A DNA stretch of 64,000 bases from Pristionchus mayeri (GCA_036245805.1 BTRK01000005.1:49344553-49408552); one strand, 5' to 3'. Shown: positions 1 through 12,559, counted from the stretch's first letter. Notes: generated by a model not told the origin, from the sequence alone. A program made the numbers and translations.

Positions 1-430
1 GGAAATGATCAGCACAGCCTGTTTATCTTATATTCTTTTTTCAGGGTCCAAATCAGCGAACTTCAGTCGTCGACAATTTTTTGAATGTTTTGTCTACTGC
101 TCGTTCTTCACAGTGATCGACTTTCTCGATGCGTACAAGGCGTATTCCTTGAAATGGAACTGCATTCTGTGCGGGGAAATGATCAGCACAGCCTGTTTAT
201 CGTATCTTCTTTTTACAGGGTCCAAATCAGCGAACTTCAGTCGTCGACAATTTTTTGAAAGTTTTGTCTACTGCTCGTTCTTCACAAAGTGATCGACTTT
301 CTCGATGCGTACAAGGCGTATTCCTTGAAATAGAGCTGCATTCTGTACGGGGAAATGATCAGCACAGCCTGCTTATCATCTCTTCTTTTTACAGGGTCCA
401 AATCAGCGAACTTCGGTCGTCGACAATTTT

Positions 431-3400
431 TTGAAAGTTTTGTCTACGGCTCGTTCTTCACAAAGTGATCGACTTTCTCGATGCGTGCAAGATGTATTCC
501 TTGAAATGGAGCTGCATTCTGTACGGGGAAATGATCAACACAGCCTGTTTATCATCTCTTCTTTTTACAATGAGCGAACTTTAGTCGTCGACAATTTTTT
601 GAAAGTTTTGTCTACAGCTCGTTCTTCACAAAGTGATCGACTTTCTCGATGCGTACAAGGCGTATTCCTTGAAATGGAGCTGCATTCTGTGCGGGGAAAT
701 GATCAGCACAGCCTGTTTATCGTATCTTCTTTTTACAGGGTCCAAATCAGCGAACTTCAGTCGTCGACAATTTTTTGAAAGTTTTGTCTACTGCTCGTTC
801 TTCACAAAGTGATCGACTTTCTCGATGCGTACAAGGCGTATTCCTTGAAATAGAGCTGCATTCTGTACGGGGAAATGATCAGCACAGCCTGCTTATCATC
901 TCTTCTTTTTACAGGGTCCAAATCAGCGAACTTCGGTCGTCGACAATTTTTTGAAAGTTTTGTCTACGGCTCGTTCTTCACAAAGTGATCGACTTTCTCG
1001 ATGCGTGCAAGATGTATTCCTTGAAATGGAGCTGCATTCTGTACGGGGAAATGATCAACACAGCCTGTTTATCATCTCTTCTTTTTACAATGAGCGAACT
1101 TTAGTCGTCGACAATTTTTTGAAAGTTTTGTCTACAGCTCGTTCTTCACAAAGTGATCGACTTTCTCGATGCGTACAAGGCGTATTCCTTGAAATGGAGC
1201 TGCATTCTGTGCGGGGAAATGATCAGCACAGCCTGTTTATCGTATCTTCTTTTTACAGGGTCCAATTCAGCGAACTTCAGTCGTCGACAATTTTTTGAAT
1301 GTTTTGTCTACTGCTCGTTCTTCACAAAGTGATCGACTTTCTCGATGCGTACAAGGCGTATTCCTTGAAATGGAGCTGCATTCTGTGCGGGGAAATGATC
1401 AGCACAGCCTGTTTATCGTATCTTCTTTTTACAGGGTCCAAATCAGCGAACTTCAGTCGTCGACAATTTTTTGAATGTTTTGTCTACTGCTCGTTCTTCA
1501 CAAAGTGATCGACTTTCTCGATGCGTACAAGGCGTATTCCTTGAAATGGAGCTGCATTCTGTGCGGGGAAATGATCAGCACAGCCTGTTTATCTTATATT
1601 CTTTTTACAGGGTCCAAATCAGCGAACTTCAGTCGTCGACAATTTTTTGAATGTTTTGTCTACTGCTCGTTCTTCACAAAGTGATCGACTTTCTCGATGC
1701 GTACAAGGCGTATTCCTTGAAATGGAACTGCATTCTGTGCGGGGAAATGATCAGCACAGCCTGTTTATCGTATCTTCTTTTTACAGGGTCCAAATCAGCG
1801 AACTTCAGTCGTCGACAATTTTTTGAAAGTTTTGTCTACTGCTCGTTCTTCACAAAGTGATCGACTTTCTCGATGCGTACAAGGCGTATTCCTTGAAATA
1901 GAGCTGCATTCTGTACGGGGAAATGATCAGCACAGCCTGCTTATCATCTCTTCTTTTTACAGGGTCCAAATCAGCGAACTTCGGTCGTCGACAATTTTTT
2001 GAAAGTTTTGTCTACGGCTCGTTCTTCACAAAGTGATCGACTTTCTCGATGCGTGCAAGATGTATTCCTTGAAATGGAGCTGCATTCTGTACGGGGAAAT
2101 GATCAACACAGCCTGTTTATCATCTCTTCTTTTTACAATGAGCGAACTTTAGTCGTCGACAATTTTTTGAAAGTTTTGTCTACAGCTCGTTCTTCACAAA
2201 GTGATCGACTTTCTCGATGCGTACAAGGCGTATTCCTTGAAATGGAGCTGCATTCTGTGCGGGGAAATGATCAGCACAGCCTGTTTATCGTATCTTCTTT
2301 TTACAGGGTCCAATTCAGCGAACTTCAGTCGTCGACAATTTTTTGAATGTTTTGTCTACTGCTCGTTCTTCACAAAGTGATCGACTTTCTCGATGCGTAC
2401 AAGGCGTATTCCTTGAAATGGAGCTGCATTCTGTGCGGGGAAATGATCAGCACAGCCTGTTTATCGTATCTTCTTTTTACAGGGTCCAAATCAGCGAACT
2501 TCAGTCGTCGACAATTTTTTGAATGTTTTGTCTACTGCTCGTTCTTCACAAAGTGATCGACTTTCTCGATGCGTACAAGGCGTATTCCTTGAAATGGAGC
2601 TGCATTCTGTGCGGGGAAATGATCAGCACAGCCTGTTTATCTTATATTCTTTTTACAGGGTCCAAATCAGCGAACTTCAGTCGTCGACAATTTTTTGAAT
2701 GTTTTGTCTACTGCTCGTTCTTCACAAAGTGATCGACTTTCTCGATGCGTACAAGGCGTATTCCTTGAAATGGAACTGCATTCTGTGCGGGGAAATGATC
2801 AGCACAGCCTGTTTATCGTATCTTCTTTTTACAGGGTCCAAATCAGCGAACTTCAGTCGTCGACATTTTTTTGAAAGTTTTGTCTACTGCTCGTTCTTCA
2901 CAAAGTGATCGACTTTCTCGATGCGTACAAGGCGTATTCCTTGAAATAGAGCTGCATTCTGTACGGGGAAATGATCAGCACAGCCTGCTTATCATCTCTT
3001 CTTTTTACAGGGTCCAAATCAGCGAACTTCGGTCGTCGACAATTTTTTGAAAGTTTTGTCTACGGCTCGTTCTTCACAAAGTGATCGACTTTCTCGATGC
3101 GTGCAAGATGTATTCCTTGAAATGGAGCTGCATTCTGTACGGGGAAATGATCAGCACAGCCTGTTTATCGTATCTTCTTTTTACAGGGTCCAAATCAGCG
3201 AACTTCAGTCGTCGACAATTTTTTGAAAGTTTTGTCTACTGCTCGTTCTTCACAAAGTGATCGACTTTCTCGATGCGTACAAGGCGTATTCCTTGAAATG
3301 GAGCTGCATTCTGTACGGGGAAATGATCAACACAGCCTGTTTATCATCTCTTCTTTTTACAATGAGCGAACTTTAGTCGTCGACAATTTTTTGAAAGTTT

Positions 3401-3570
3401 TGTCTACAGCTCGTTCTTCACAAAGTGATCGACTTTCTCGATGCGTACAAGGCGTATTCCTTGAAATGGAGCTGCATTCTGTGCGGGGAAATGATCAGCA
3501 CAGCCTGTTTATCGTATCTTCTTTTTACAGGGTCCAATTCAGCGAACTTCAGTCGTCGACAATTTTTTGA
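431..3570 (-). repeat. Higher-order repeats in array A (520, 1048 and 1224 bp)
   Basis: The same ordered set of monomer variants recurs at defined offsets. The monomer starting near 431 recurs at 951 (520 bp, three monomers), at 1999 (1048 bp, six monomers) and at 3223 (1224 bp, seven monomers). Copies of the 1048-bp unit near 690-1737 and 1738-2785 look almost identical by eye, including the gaaatagagc, gtacggggaaa and cttatattc variants in the same order. One difference seen is gtcgacattttt near 2862, where others have gtcgacaatttt. The varying unit size shows growth by unequal exchange with shifting register. Unit edges are approximate. Confidence 0.8.
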
Positions 3571-5160
3571 ATGTTTTGTCTACTGCTCGTTCTTCACAAA
3601 GTGATCGACTTTCTCGATGCGTACAAGGCGTATTCCTTGAAATGGAGCTGCATTCTGTGCGGGGAAATGATCAGCACAGCCTGTTTATCGTATCTTCTTT
3701 TTACAGGGTCCAAATCAGCGAACTTCAGTCGTCGACAATTTTTTGAATGTTTTGTCTACTGCTCGTTCTTCACAAAGTGATCGACTTTCTCGATGCGTAC
3801 AAGGCGTATTCCTTGAAATGGAGCTGCATTCTGTGCGGGGAAATGATCAGCACAGCCTGTTTATCGTATCTTCTTTTTACAGGGTCCAAATCAGCGAACT
3901 TCAGTCGTCGACAATTTTTTGAATGTTTTGTCTACTGCTCGTTCTTCACAAAGTGATCGACTTTCTCGATGCGTACAAGGCGTATTCCTTGAAATGGAGC
4001 TGCATTCTGTGCGGGGAAATGATCAGCACAGCCTGTTTATCGTATCTTCTTTTTACAGGGTCCAATTCAGCGAACTTCAGTCGTCGACAATTTTTTGAAT
4101 GTTTTGTCTACTGCTCGTTCTTCACAAAGTGATCGACTTTCTCGATGCGTACAAGGCGTATTCCTTGAAATGGAGCTGCATTCTGTGCGGGGAAATGATC
4201 AGCACAGCCTGTTTATCGTATCTTCTTTTTACAGGGTCCAATTCAGCGAACTTCAGTCGTCGACAATTTTTTGAATGTTTTGTCTACTGCTCGTTCTTCA
4301 CAAAGTGATCGACTTTCTCGATGCGTACAAGGCGTATTCCTTGAAATGGAGCTGCATTCTGTGCGGGGAAATGATCAGCACAGCCTGTTTATCGTATCTT
4401 CTTTTTACAGGGTCCAAATCAGCGAACTTCAGTCGTCGACAATTTTTTGAAAGTTTTGTCTACTGCTCGTTCTTCACAAAGTGATCGACTTTCTCGATGC
4501 GTACAAGGCGTATTCCTTGAAATGGAGCTGCATTCTGTGCGGGGAAATGATCAGCACAGCCTGTTTATCGTATCTTCTTTTTACAGGGTTCAAATCAGCG
4601 AACTTCAGTCGTCGACAATTTTTTGAATGTTTTGTCTACTGCTCGTTCTTCACAAAGTGATCGACTTTCTCGATGCGTACAAGGCGTATTCCTTGAAATG
4701 GAGCTGCATTCTGTGCGGGGAAATGATCAGCACAGCCTGTTTATCTTATATTCTTTTTACAGGGTCCAAATCAGCGAACTTCAGTCGTCGACAATTTTTT
4801 GAATGTTTTGTCTACTGCTCGTTCTTCACAAAGTGATTGACTTTCTCGATGCGTACAAGGCGTATTCCTTGAAATGGAGCTGCATTCTGTGCGGGGAAAT
4901 GATCAGCACAGCCTGTTTATCGTATCTTCTTTTTACAGGGTCCAAATCAGCGAACTTCAGTCGTCGACAATTTTTTGAAAGTTTTGTCTACTGCTCGTTC
5001 TTCACAAAGTGATCGACTTTCTCGATGCGTACAAGGCGTATTCCTTGAAATGGAGCTGCATTCTGTACGGGGAAATGATCAACACAGCCTGTTTATCATC
5101 TCTTCTTTTTACAATGAGCGAACTTTAGTCGTCGACAATTTTTTGAAAGTTTTGTCTACA
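528..5160 (-). repeat. 168-bp deletion variant of monomer A (five copies)
   Basis: Five monomers lack eight bases: the usual acagggtccaaatcagcg reads acaatgagcg. The joins lie near 579, 1089, 2138, 3361 and 5113. Each also carries linked changes (gatcaacacag upstream, catctcttc, and gaactttag downstream of the join), so all five descend from one mutated monomer that was copied. Their spacing (about 510-520, 1048, 1224 and 1752 bp) marks multi-monomer copying units rather than independent events. The deletion is at a different place from the 8-bp deletion that defines the short monomers of array B. Confidence 0.9.
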
Positions 5161-5641
5161 GCTCGTTCTTCACAAAGTGATCGACTTTCTCGATGCGTAC
5201 AAGGCGTATTCCTTGAAATGGAGCTGCATTCTGTGCGGGGAAATGATCAGCACAGCCTGTTTATCGTATCTTCTTTTTACAGGGTCCAATTCAGCGAACT
5301 TCAGTCGTCGACAATTTTTTGAATGTTTTGTCTACTGCTCGTTCTTCACAAAGTGATCGACTTTCTCGATGCGTACAAGGCGTATTCCTTGAAATGGAGC
5401 TGCATTCTGTGCGGGGAAATGATCAGCACAGCCTGTTTATCGTATCTTCTTTTTACAGGGTCCAAATCAGCGAACTTCAGTCGTCGACAATTTTTTGAAT
5501 GTTTTGTCTACTGCTCGTTCTTCACAAAGTGATCGACTTTCTCGATGCGTACAAGGCGTATTCCTTGAAATGGAGCTGCATTCTGTGCGGGGAAATGATC
5601 AGCACAGCCTGTTTATCGTATCTTCTTTTTACAGGGTCCAA

Positions 5642-6345
5642 ATCAGCGAACTTCAGTCGTCGACAATTTTTTGAATGTTTTGTCTACTGCTCGTTCTTCA
5701 CAAAGTGATCGACTTTCTCGATGCGTACAAGGCGTATTCCTTGAAATTGAGCTGCATTCTGTGCGGGGAAATGATCAGCACAGCCTGTTTATCGTATCTT
5801 CTTTTTACAGGGTCCAAATCAGCGAACTTCAGTCGTCGACAATTTTTTGAAAGTTTTGTCTACTGCTCGTTCTTCACAAAGTGATCGACTTTCTCGATGC
5901 ATACAAGGCGTATTCCTTGAAATAGAGCTGCATTCTGTACGGGGAAATGATCAGTACAGCCTGCTTATCATCTCTTCTTTTTACAGGGTCCAATTCAGCG
6001 AACTTCAGTCGTCGACAATTTTTTGAATGTTTTGTCTACTGCTCGTTCTTCACAAAGTGATCGACTTTCTCGATGCGTACAAGGCGTATTCCTTGAAATT
6101 GAGCTGCATTCTGTGCGGGGAAATGATCAGCACAGCCTGTTTATCGTATCTTCTTTTTACAGGGTCCAAATCAGCGAACTTCAGTCGTCGACAATTTTTT
6201 GAAAGTTTTGTCTACTGCTCGTTCTTCACAAAGTGATCGACTTTCTCGATGCATACAAGGCGTATTCCTTGAAATAGAGCTGCATTCTGTACGGGGAAAT
6301 GATCAGTACAGCCTGCTTATCATCTCTTCTTTTTACAGGGTCCAA
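5642..6345 (-). repeat. 352-bp dimer duplication near the junction end of array A
   Basis: Two consecutive 352-bp dimers share variants seen nowhere else in array A: gaaattgagc (near 5745 and 6097), gatgcatacaagg (near 5898 and 6250) and gatcagtacagcc (near 5950 and 6302). They lie within 1 kb of the orientation switch. The last A monomer also has a private change, cttcattttac near 6505. The dimer was duplicated recently. Edges are approximate. Confidence 0.8.
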
Positions 6346-6585
6346 TTCAGCGAACTTCAGTCGTCGACAATTTTTTGAATGTTTTGTCTACTGCTCGTTC
6401 TTCACAAAGTGATCGACTTTCTCGATGCGTACAAGGCGTATTCCTTGAAATGGAGCTGCATTCTGTGCGGGGAAATGATCAGCACAGCCTGTTTATCGTA
6501 TCTTCATTTTACAGGGTCCAATTCAGCGAACTTCAGTCGTCGACAATTTTTTGAATGTTTTGTCTACTGCTCGTTCTTCACAAAG

Positions 6586-6634
6586 TGGACCGAGTAAAAT
6601 AGTAAAAAATTTCGCTAATATGGACCGAGTAAAA
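6586..6634. other. Junction between satellite subfamilies A and B in opposite orientation
   Basis: Array A sequence runs cleanly to ttcacaaagtg at 6587, where an A monomer would continue atcgactttc. Instead the B motif tggaccgagtaaaa begins at 6586, so the two sides overlap by tg. B then breaks off after 14 bases. About 21 bases follow (6600-6620), containing agtaaaaaat and then ttcgctaata. The motif tggaccgagtaaaa restarts at 6621 and normal B array continues. The direct repeat of 14 bases at a 35-bp spacing, plus the 2-bp overlap, looks like a template-switch or end-joining scar. No transposon ends or other foreign DNA are present. Confidence 0.9.
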
Positions 6635-6759
6635 AGTAGAGATGATGAACAGACCGTGCTTAACATTTGGCCTTAGAGAATGTAGCTCCATTTCAAAGAA
6701 TATGTCTTGCACGCATCGAGAAAGACGATCACTTTGCGAAAAAAAGGGAACAAGACGAT

Positions 6760-7465
6760 GCAATCAAACTTTAGCGGAGAGAAGTTCGCTAATATGAACC
6801 GAGTACAAAGTAGAGATGATGAACAGACCGTGATTAACATTTGGCCTTAGAGAATGTAGCTCCATTTAAAAAAATAGGTCTTGCACGCATCGAGAAAGAC
6901 GATCACTTTGCGAAAAAAGGGGAACAAGACGATGCAATCAAAACTTTAGCGGAGAGAAGTTCGCTAATATGGACCGAGTAAAAAGTAGAGATGATGAACA
7001 GACCGTGCTTAACATTTGGCCTTAGAGAATGTAGCGCCATTTCGAAGAATATGTCTTGCACGCATCGAGAAATACGATCACTTTGCGAAAAAAGGGGAAC
7101 AAGACGATGCAATCAAAACTTTAGCGGAGAGAAGTTCGCTAATATGAACCGAGTACAAAGTAGAGATGATGAACAGACCGTGATTAACATTTGGCCTTAG
7201 AGAATGTAGCTCCATTTAAAAAAATAGGTCTTGCACGCATCGAGAAAGACGATAACTTTGCGAAAAAAGGGGAACAAGACGATGCAATCAAAACTTTAGC
7301 GGAGAGAAGTTCGCTAATATGGACCGAGTAAAAAGTAGAGATGATGAACAGACCGTGCTTAACATTTGGCCTTAGAGAATGAAGCTCCATTTCAAAGAAT
7401 ATGTCTTGCACGCATCGAGAAATACGATCACTTTGCGAAAAAAGGGGAACAAGACGATGCAATCA
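6760..7465 (+). repeat. 350-bp dimer repeat beside the junction
   Basis: Two monomer types alternate here. One reads gaaccgagtacaaag, gtgattaac and then ccatttaaaaaaatagg. The other reads ggaccgagtaaaaag, gtgcttaac and then an intact tttcgaag or tttcaaag. The gagtacaaag mark recurs at 6801 and 7151, exactly 350 bp apart. This dimer is the simplest higher-order unit of array B and sits next to the switch point. Confidence 0.75.
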
Positions 7466-10200
7466 AAACTTTAGCGGAGAGAAATTCGCTAATATGGACC
7501 GAGTAAAAAGTAGAGATGATGAGCAGACCGTGCTTAACATTTGACCTTAGAGGATGTAGCTCCATTTCAAAGAATATGCCTTGCACGCATCGAGAAAGAC
7601 GATAACTTTGCGAAAAAAGGGGAACAAGACGATGCGATCAAAACTTTAGCGGAGAGAAGTTCGCTAATATGGACCGAGTAAAAAGTAGAGATGATGAACA
7701 GACCGTGCTTAACATTTGGCCTTAGAGAATGAAGCTCCATTTCAAAGAATATGTCTTGCACGCATCGAGAAAGACGATCACTTTGCGAAAAAAGGGGAAC
7801 AGGACGATGCAATCAAACTTTAGCGGAGAGAAGTTCGCTAATATGAACCGAGTACAAAGTAGAGATGATGAACAGACCGTGATTAACATTTGGCCTTAGA
7901 GAATGTAGCTCCATTTAAAAAAATAGGTCTTGCACGCATCGAGAAAGACGATAACTTTGCGAAAAAAGGGGAACAAGACGATGCAATCAAAACTTTAGCG
8001 GAGAGAAGTTCGCTAATATGGACCGAGTAAAAAGTAGAGATGATGAACAGACCGTGCTTAACATTTGGCCTTAGAGAACGTAGCTCCATTTCAAAGAATA
8101 TGTCTTGCACGCATCGAGAAAGACGATCACTTTGCGAAAAAAGGGGAACAAGACGATGCAATCAAAACTTTAGCGGAGAGAAGTTCGCTAATATGGACCG
8201 AGTAAAAAGTAGAGATGATGAACAGACTGTGCTTAACATTTGACCTTAGAGAATGTAGCTCCATTTAAAAAAATAGGTCTTGCACGCATCGAGAAAGACG
8301 ATCACTTTGCGAAAAAAAGGGGACAAGACGATGCAATCAAAACTTTAGCGGAAAAAAGTTCGCTAATATGGACCGAGTAAAAAGTAGAGATGATGAACAA
8401 ACCGTGCTTAACATTTGGCCTTAGAGAATGTAGCTCCATTTCAAAGAATATGTCTTGCACGCATCGAGTAAGACGATCTCTTTGTGAAAATAGGGGAACA
8501 AGACGATGCAATCAAAACTTTAGCGGAGAGAAGTTCGCTAATATGGACCGAGTAAAAAGTAGAGATGAAGAACAGACCGTGCTTAACATTTGGCCTTAGA
8601 GAATGTAGCTCCATTTCGAAGAATATGTCTTGCACGCATCGAGAAAGACGATCACTTTGCGAAAAAAGGGCAACAAGACGATGCAATCAAAACTTTAGCG
8701 GAGAAAAGTTCGCTAATATGGACCGAGTAAAAAGTAGAGATGATGAACAGACCGTGCTTAACATTTGGCCTTAGAGAATGTAGCTCCATTTCGAAGAATA
8801 TGTCTTGCACGCATCGAGAAATACGATCACTTTGCGAAAAAAGGGGAACAAGACGATGCAATCAAAACTTTAGCGGAGAGAAGTTCGCTAATATGGACCG
8901 AGTAAAAAGTAGAGATGATGAGCAGACCGTGCTTAACATTTGACCTTAGAGGATATAGCTCCATTTCAAAGAATATGCCTTGCACGCATCGAGAAAGACG
9001 ATAACTTTGCGAAAAAAGGGGAACAAGACGATGCGATCAAAACTTTAGCGGAGAGAAGTTCGCTAATATGGACCGAGTAAAAAGTAGAGATGATGAACAG
9101 ACCGTGCTTAACATTTGGCCTTAGAGAATGAAGCTCCATTTCAAAGAATATGTCTTGCACGCATCGAGAAAGACGATCACTTTGCGAAAAAAGGGGAACA
9201 GGACGATGCAATCAAACTTTAGCGGAGAGAAGTTCGCTAATATGAACCGAGTACAAAGTAGAGATGATGAACAGACCGTGATTAACATTTGGCCTTAGAG
9301 AATGTAGCTCCATTTAAAAAAATAGGTCTTGCACGCATCGAGAAAGACGATAACTTTGCGAAAAAAGGGGAACAAGACGATGCAATCAAAACTTTAGCGG
9401 AGAGAAGTTCGCTAATATGGACCGAGTAAAAAGTAGAGATGATGAACAGACCGTGCTTAACATTTGGCCTTAGAGAACGTAGCTCCATTTCAAAGAATAT
9501 GTCTTGCACGCATCGAGAAAGACGATCACTTTGCGAAAAAAGGGGAACAAGACGATGCAATCAAAACTTTAGCGGAGAGAAGTTCGCTAATATGGACCGA
9601 GTAAAAAGTAGAGATGATGAACAGACTGTGCTTAACATTTGACCTTAGAGAATGTAGCTCCATTTAAAAAAATAGGTCTTGCACGCATCGAGAAAGACGA
9701 TCACTTTGCGAAAAAAAGGGGACAAGACGATGCAATCAAAACTTTAGCGGAAAAAAGTTCGCTAATATGGACCGAGTAAAAAGTAGAGATGATGAACAAA
9801 CCGTGCTTAACATTTGGCCTTAGAGAATGTAGCTCCATTTCAAAGAATATGTCTTGCACGCATCGAGTAAGACGATCTCTTTGTGAAAATAGGGGAACAA
9901 GACGATGCAATCAAAACTTTAGCGGAGAGAAGTTCGCTAATATGGACCGAGTAAAAAGTAGAGATGAAGAACAGACCGTGCTTAACATTTGGCCTTAGAG
10001 AATGTAGCTCCATTTCGAAGAATATGTCTTGCACGCATCGAGAAAGACGATCACTTTGCGAAAAAAGGGCAACAAGACGATGCAATCAAAACTTTAGCGG
10101 AGAAAAGTTCGCTAATATGGACCGAGTAAAAAGTAGAGATGATGAACAGACCGTGCTTAACATTTGGCCTTAGAGAATGTAGCTCCATTTCGAAGAATAT
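7400..10200 (+). repeat. 1399-bp octamer higher-order repeat, two tandem copies
   Basis: Eight monomers in fixed order repeat at 1399 bp: about 7400-8798 and 8799-10200. Matching marks include cgataac (near 7600 and 9000), the gacgatgcgatc variant, ttagagaacgtagc (near 8076 and 9475), cggaaaaaagttcg (near 8350 and 9750), gtgaaaatagggg (near 8483 and 9882) and gatgaagaacag (near 8565 and 9964). Differences are rare: gaggatgtagc near 7550 against gaggatatagc near 8950, and gaaattcgct near 7482 against gaagttcgct. The octamer occurs again near 14.0-16.0 kb inside the larger superblock duplication. Confidence 0.85.
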
Positions 10201-10395
10201 GTCTTGCACGCATCGAGAAAGACGATCACTTTGCGAAAAAAGGGGAACAAGACGATGCAATCAAAACTTTAGCGGAGAGAAGTTCGCTAATATGGACCGA
10301 GTAAAAAGTAGAGATGATGAACAGACCGTGCTTAACATTTGGCCTTAGAGAATGTAGCTCCATTTCGAAGAATATGTCTTGCACGCATCGAGAAA

Positions 10396-10437
10396 GACGA
10401 TCACTTTGCGAAAAAAGACGATCACTTTGCGAAAAAA
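10396..10437 (+). repeat. Internal 21-bp tandem duplication (type example)
   Basis: A 21-bp unit beginning gacgatcactttgcg and ending in six A occupies 10396-10416 and repeats exactly at 10417-10437, giving a monomer of about 196 bp. I count about 31 monomers of this class, near 10.4, 11.8, 13.95, 16.2, 17.8, 19.4, 20.3, 21.2, 22.5, 23.2, 24.1, 25.0, 26.1, 26.6, 28.7, 30.3, 31.2, 31.75, 32.8, 33.9, 48.1, 56.4, 56.8, 57.3, 58.0, 58.4, 58.75, 59.3, 59.65, 59.8 and 60.2 kb. Most are followed by caaatctttaccgg or caaatctttacggg, so the duplication travels with a linked haplotype. None lies between 33.9 and 48.1 kb, and array A has none. Confidence 0.92.
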
Positions 10438-12559
10438 GGGGAACAAGACGATGCAATCAAATCTTTACCGGAGAGAAGTTCGCTAATATGGACCGAGTAA
10501 AAAGTAGAGATGATGAACAGACCGTGATTAACATTTGGCCTTAGAGAATGTAGCTCCATTTAAAAAATAGGTCTTGCACGCATCGAGAAAGACGATCACT
10601 TTGCGAAAAAAGGGGAACAAGACGATGCAATCAAAACTTTAGCGGAGAGAAGTTCGCTAATATGGACCGAGTAAAAAGTAGAGATGATGAGCAGACCGTG
10701 CTTAACATTTGACCTTAGAGGATGTAGCTCCATTTCAAAGAATATGCCTTGCACGCATCGAGAAAGACGATAACTTTGCGAAAAAAGGGGAACAAGACGA
10801 TGCGATCAAAACTTTAGCGGAGAGAAGTTCGCTAATATGGACCGAGTAAAAAGTAGAGATGATGAACAGACCGTGCTTAACATTTGGCCTTAGAGAATGA
10901 AGCTCCATTTCAAAGAATATGTCTTGCACGCATCGAGAAAGACGATCACTTTGCGAAAAAAGGGGAACAGGACGATGCAATCAAACTTTAGCGGAGAGAA
11001 GTTCGCTAATATGAACCGAGTACAAAGTAGAGATGATGAACAGACCGTGATTAACATTTGGCCTTAGAGAATGTAGCTCCATTTAAAAAAATAGGTCTTG
11101 CACGCATCGAGAAAGACGATCACTTTGCGAAAAAAGGGGAACAAGACGATGCAATCAAAACTTTAGCGGAGAGAAGTTCGCTAATATGGACCGAGTAAAA
11201 AGTAGAGATGATGAACAGACTGTGCTTAACATTTGACCTTAGAGAATGTAGCTCCATTAAAAAAAATAGGTCTTGCACGCATCGAGAAAGACGATCACTT
11301 TGCGAAAAAAAGGGGACAAGACGATGCAATCAAAACTTTAGCGGAGAGAAGTTCGCTAATATGGACCGAGTAAAAAGTAGAGATGATGAGCAGACCGTGC
11401 TTAACATTTGACCTTAGAGGATGTAGCTCCATTTCAAAGAATATGCCTTGCACGCATCGAGAAAGACGATAACTTTGCGAAAAAAGGGGAACAAGACGAT
11501 GCGATCAAAACTTTAGCGGAGAGAAGTTCGCTAATATGGACCGAGTAAAAAGTAGAGATGATGAACAGACCGTGCTTAACATTTGGCCTTAGAGAATGTA
11601 GCTCCATTTCGAAGAATATGTCTTGCACGCATCGAGAAAGACGATCACTTTGCGAAAAAAGGGGAACAAGACGATGCAATCAAAACTTTAGCGGAGAGAA
11701 GTTCGCTAATATGGACCGAGTAAAAAGTAGAGATGATGAACAGACCGTGCTTAACATTTGGCCTTAGAGAATGTAGCTCCATTTCGAAGAATATGTCTTG
11801 CACGCATCGAGAAAGACGATCACTTTGCGAAAAAAGACGATCACTTTGCGAAAAAAGGGGAACAAGACGATGCAATCAAATCTTTACCGGAGAGAAGTTC
11901 GCTAATATGGACCGAGTAAAAAGTAGAGATGATGAACAGACCGTGATTAACATTTGGCCTTAGAGAATGTAGCTCCATTTAAAAAATAGGTCTTGCACGC
12001 ATCGAGAAAGACGATCACTTTGCGAAAAAAAAGGGAACAAGACGATGCAATCAACACTTTAGCGGAGAGAAGTTCGCTAATATGGACCGAGTAAAAAGTA
12101 GAAATGATGAACAGACCGTGTTTAACATTTGGCCTTAGAGAATTTAGCTCCATTTCAAAGAATAGGTCTTGCACGCATCGAGAAAGACGATCACTTTGCG
12201 AAAAAAAGGGAACAAGACGATGCAATCAAAACTTTAGCGGAGAGAAGTTCGCTAATATGAACCGAGTACAAAGTAGAGATGATGAACAGACCGTGATTAA
12301 CATTTGGCCTTAGAGAATGTAGCTTCATTTAAAAAAATAGGTCTTGCACGCATCGAGAAAGACGATAACTTTGCGAAAAAAGGGGAACAAGACGATGCAA
12401 TCAAAACTTTAGCGGAGAGAAGTTCGCTAATATGGACCGAGTAAAAAGTAGAGATGATGAACAGACCGTGCTTAACATTTGGCCTTAGAGAACGTAGCTC
12501 CATTTCAAAGAATATGTCTTGCACGCATCGAGAAAGACGATCACTTTGCGAAAAAAGGG

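Larger units (their letters stand above)
1..6587 (-). repeat. Satellite array A: about 37 tandem 176-bp monomers
   Basis: Head-to-tail monomers repeat every 176 bp without interruption (for example, the same phase recurs at 1299, 1475 and 1651). Strand is given relative to array B: the reverse complement of A aligns to B. Each monomer carries one GTCGAC and one TGATCA, which the B consensus lacks, so these are handy subfamily markers. The plus strand is T-rich and pyrimidine-biased here. Neighbouring copies differ by only a few substitutions, such as gtgcgggg/gtacgggg, caaatcagc/caattcagc, ttgaatg/ttgaaag and tatcgtatc/tatcatctc. The array is cut by the window's left edge, so its true length is unknown. 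It contains no gene. The first monomer is slightly unusual: it reads ttttttcaggg near 45, and near 112 has cacagtg where the others have cacaaagtg. Confidence 0.97.

Noticed and set aside
6500..6700. Transposable element insertion at the orientation switch
   Set aside because: The sequence passes from A to B within two bases, with only a 35-bp scar made of B-like sequence. There are no terminal repeats, no target-site duplication and no transposase frame.
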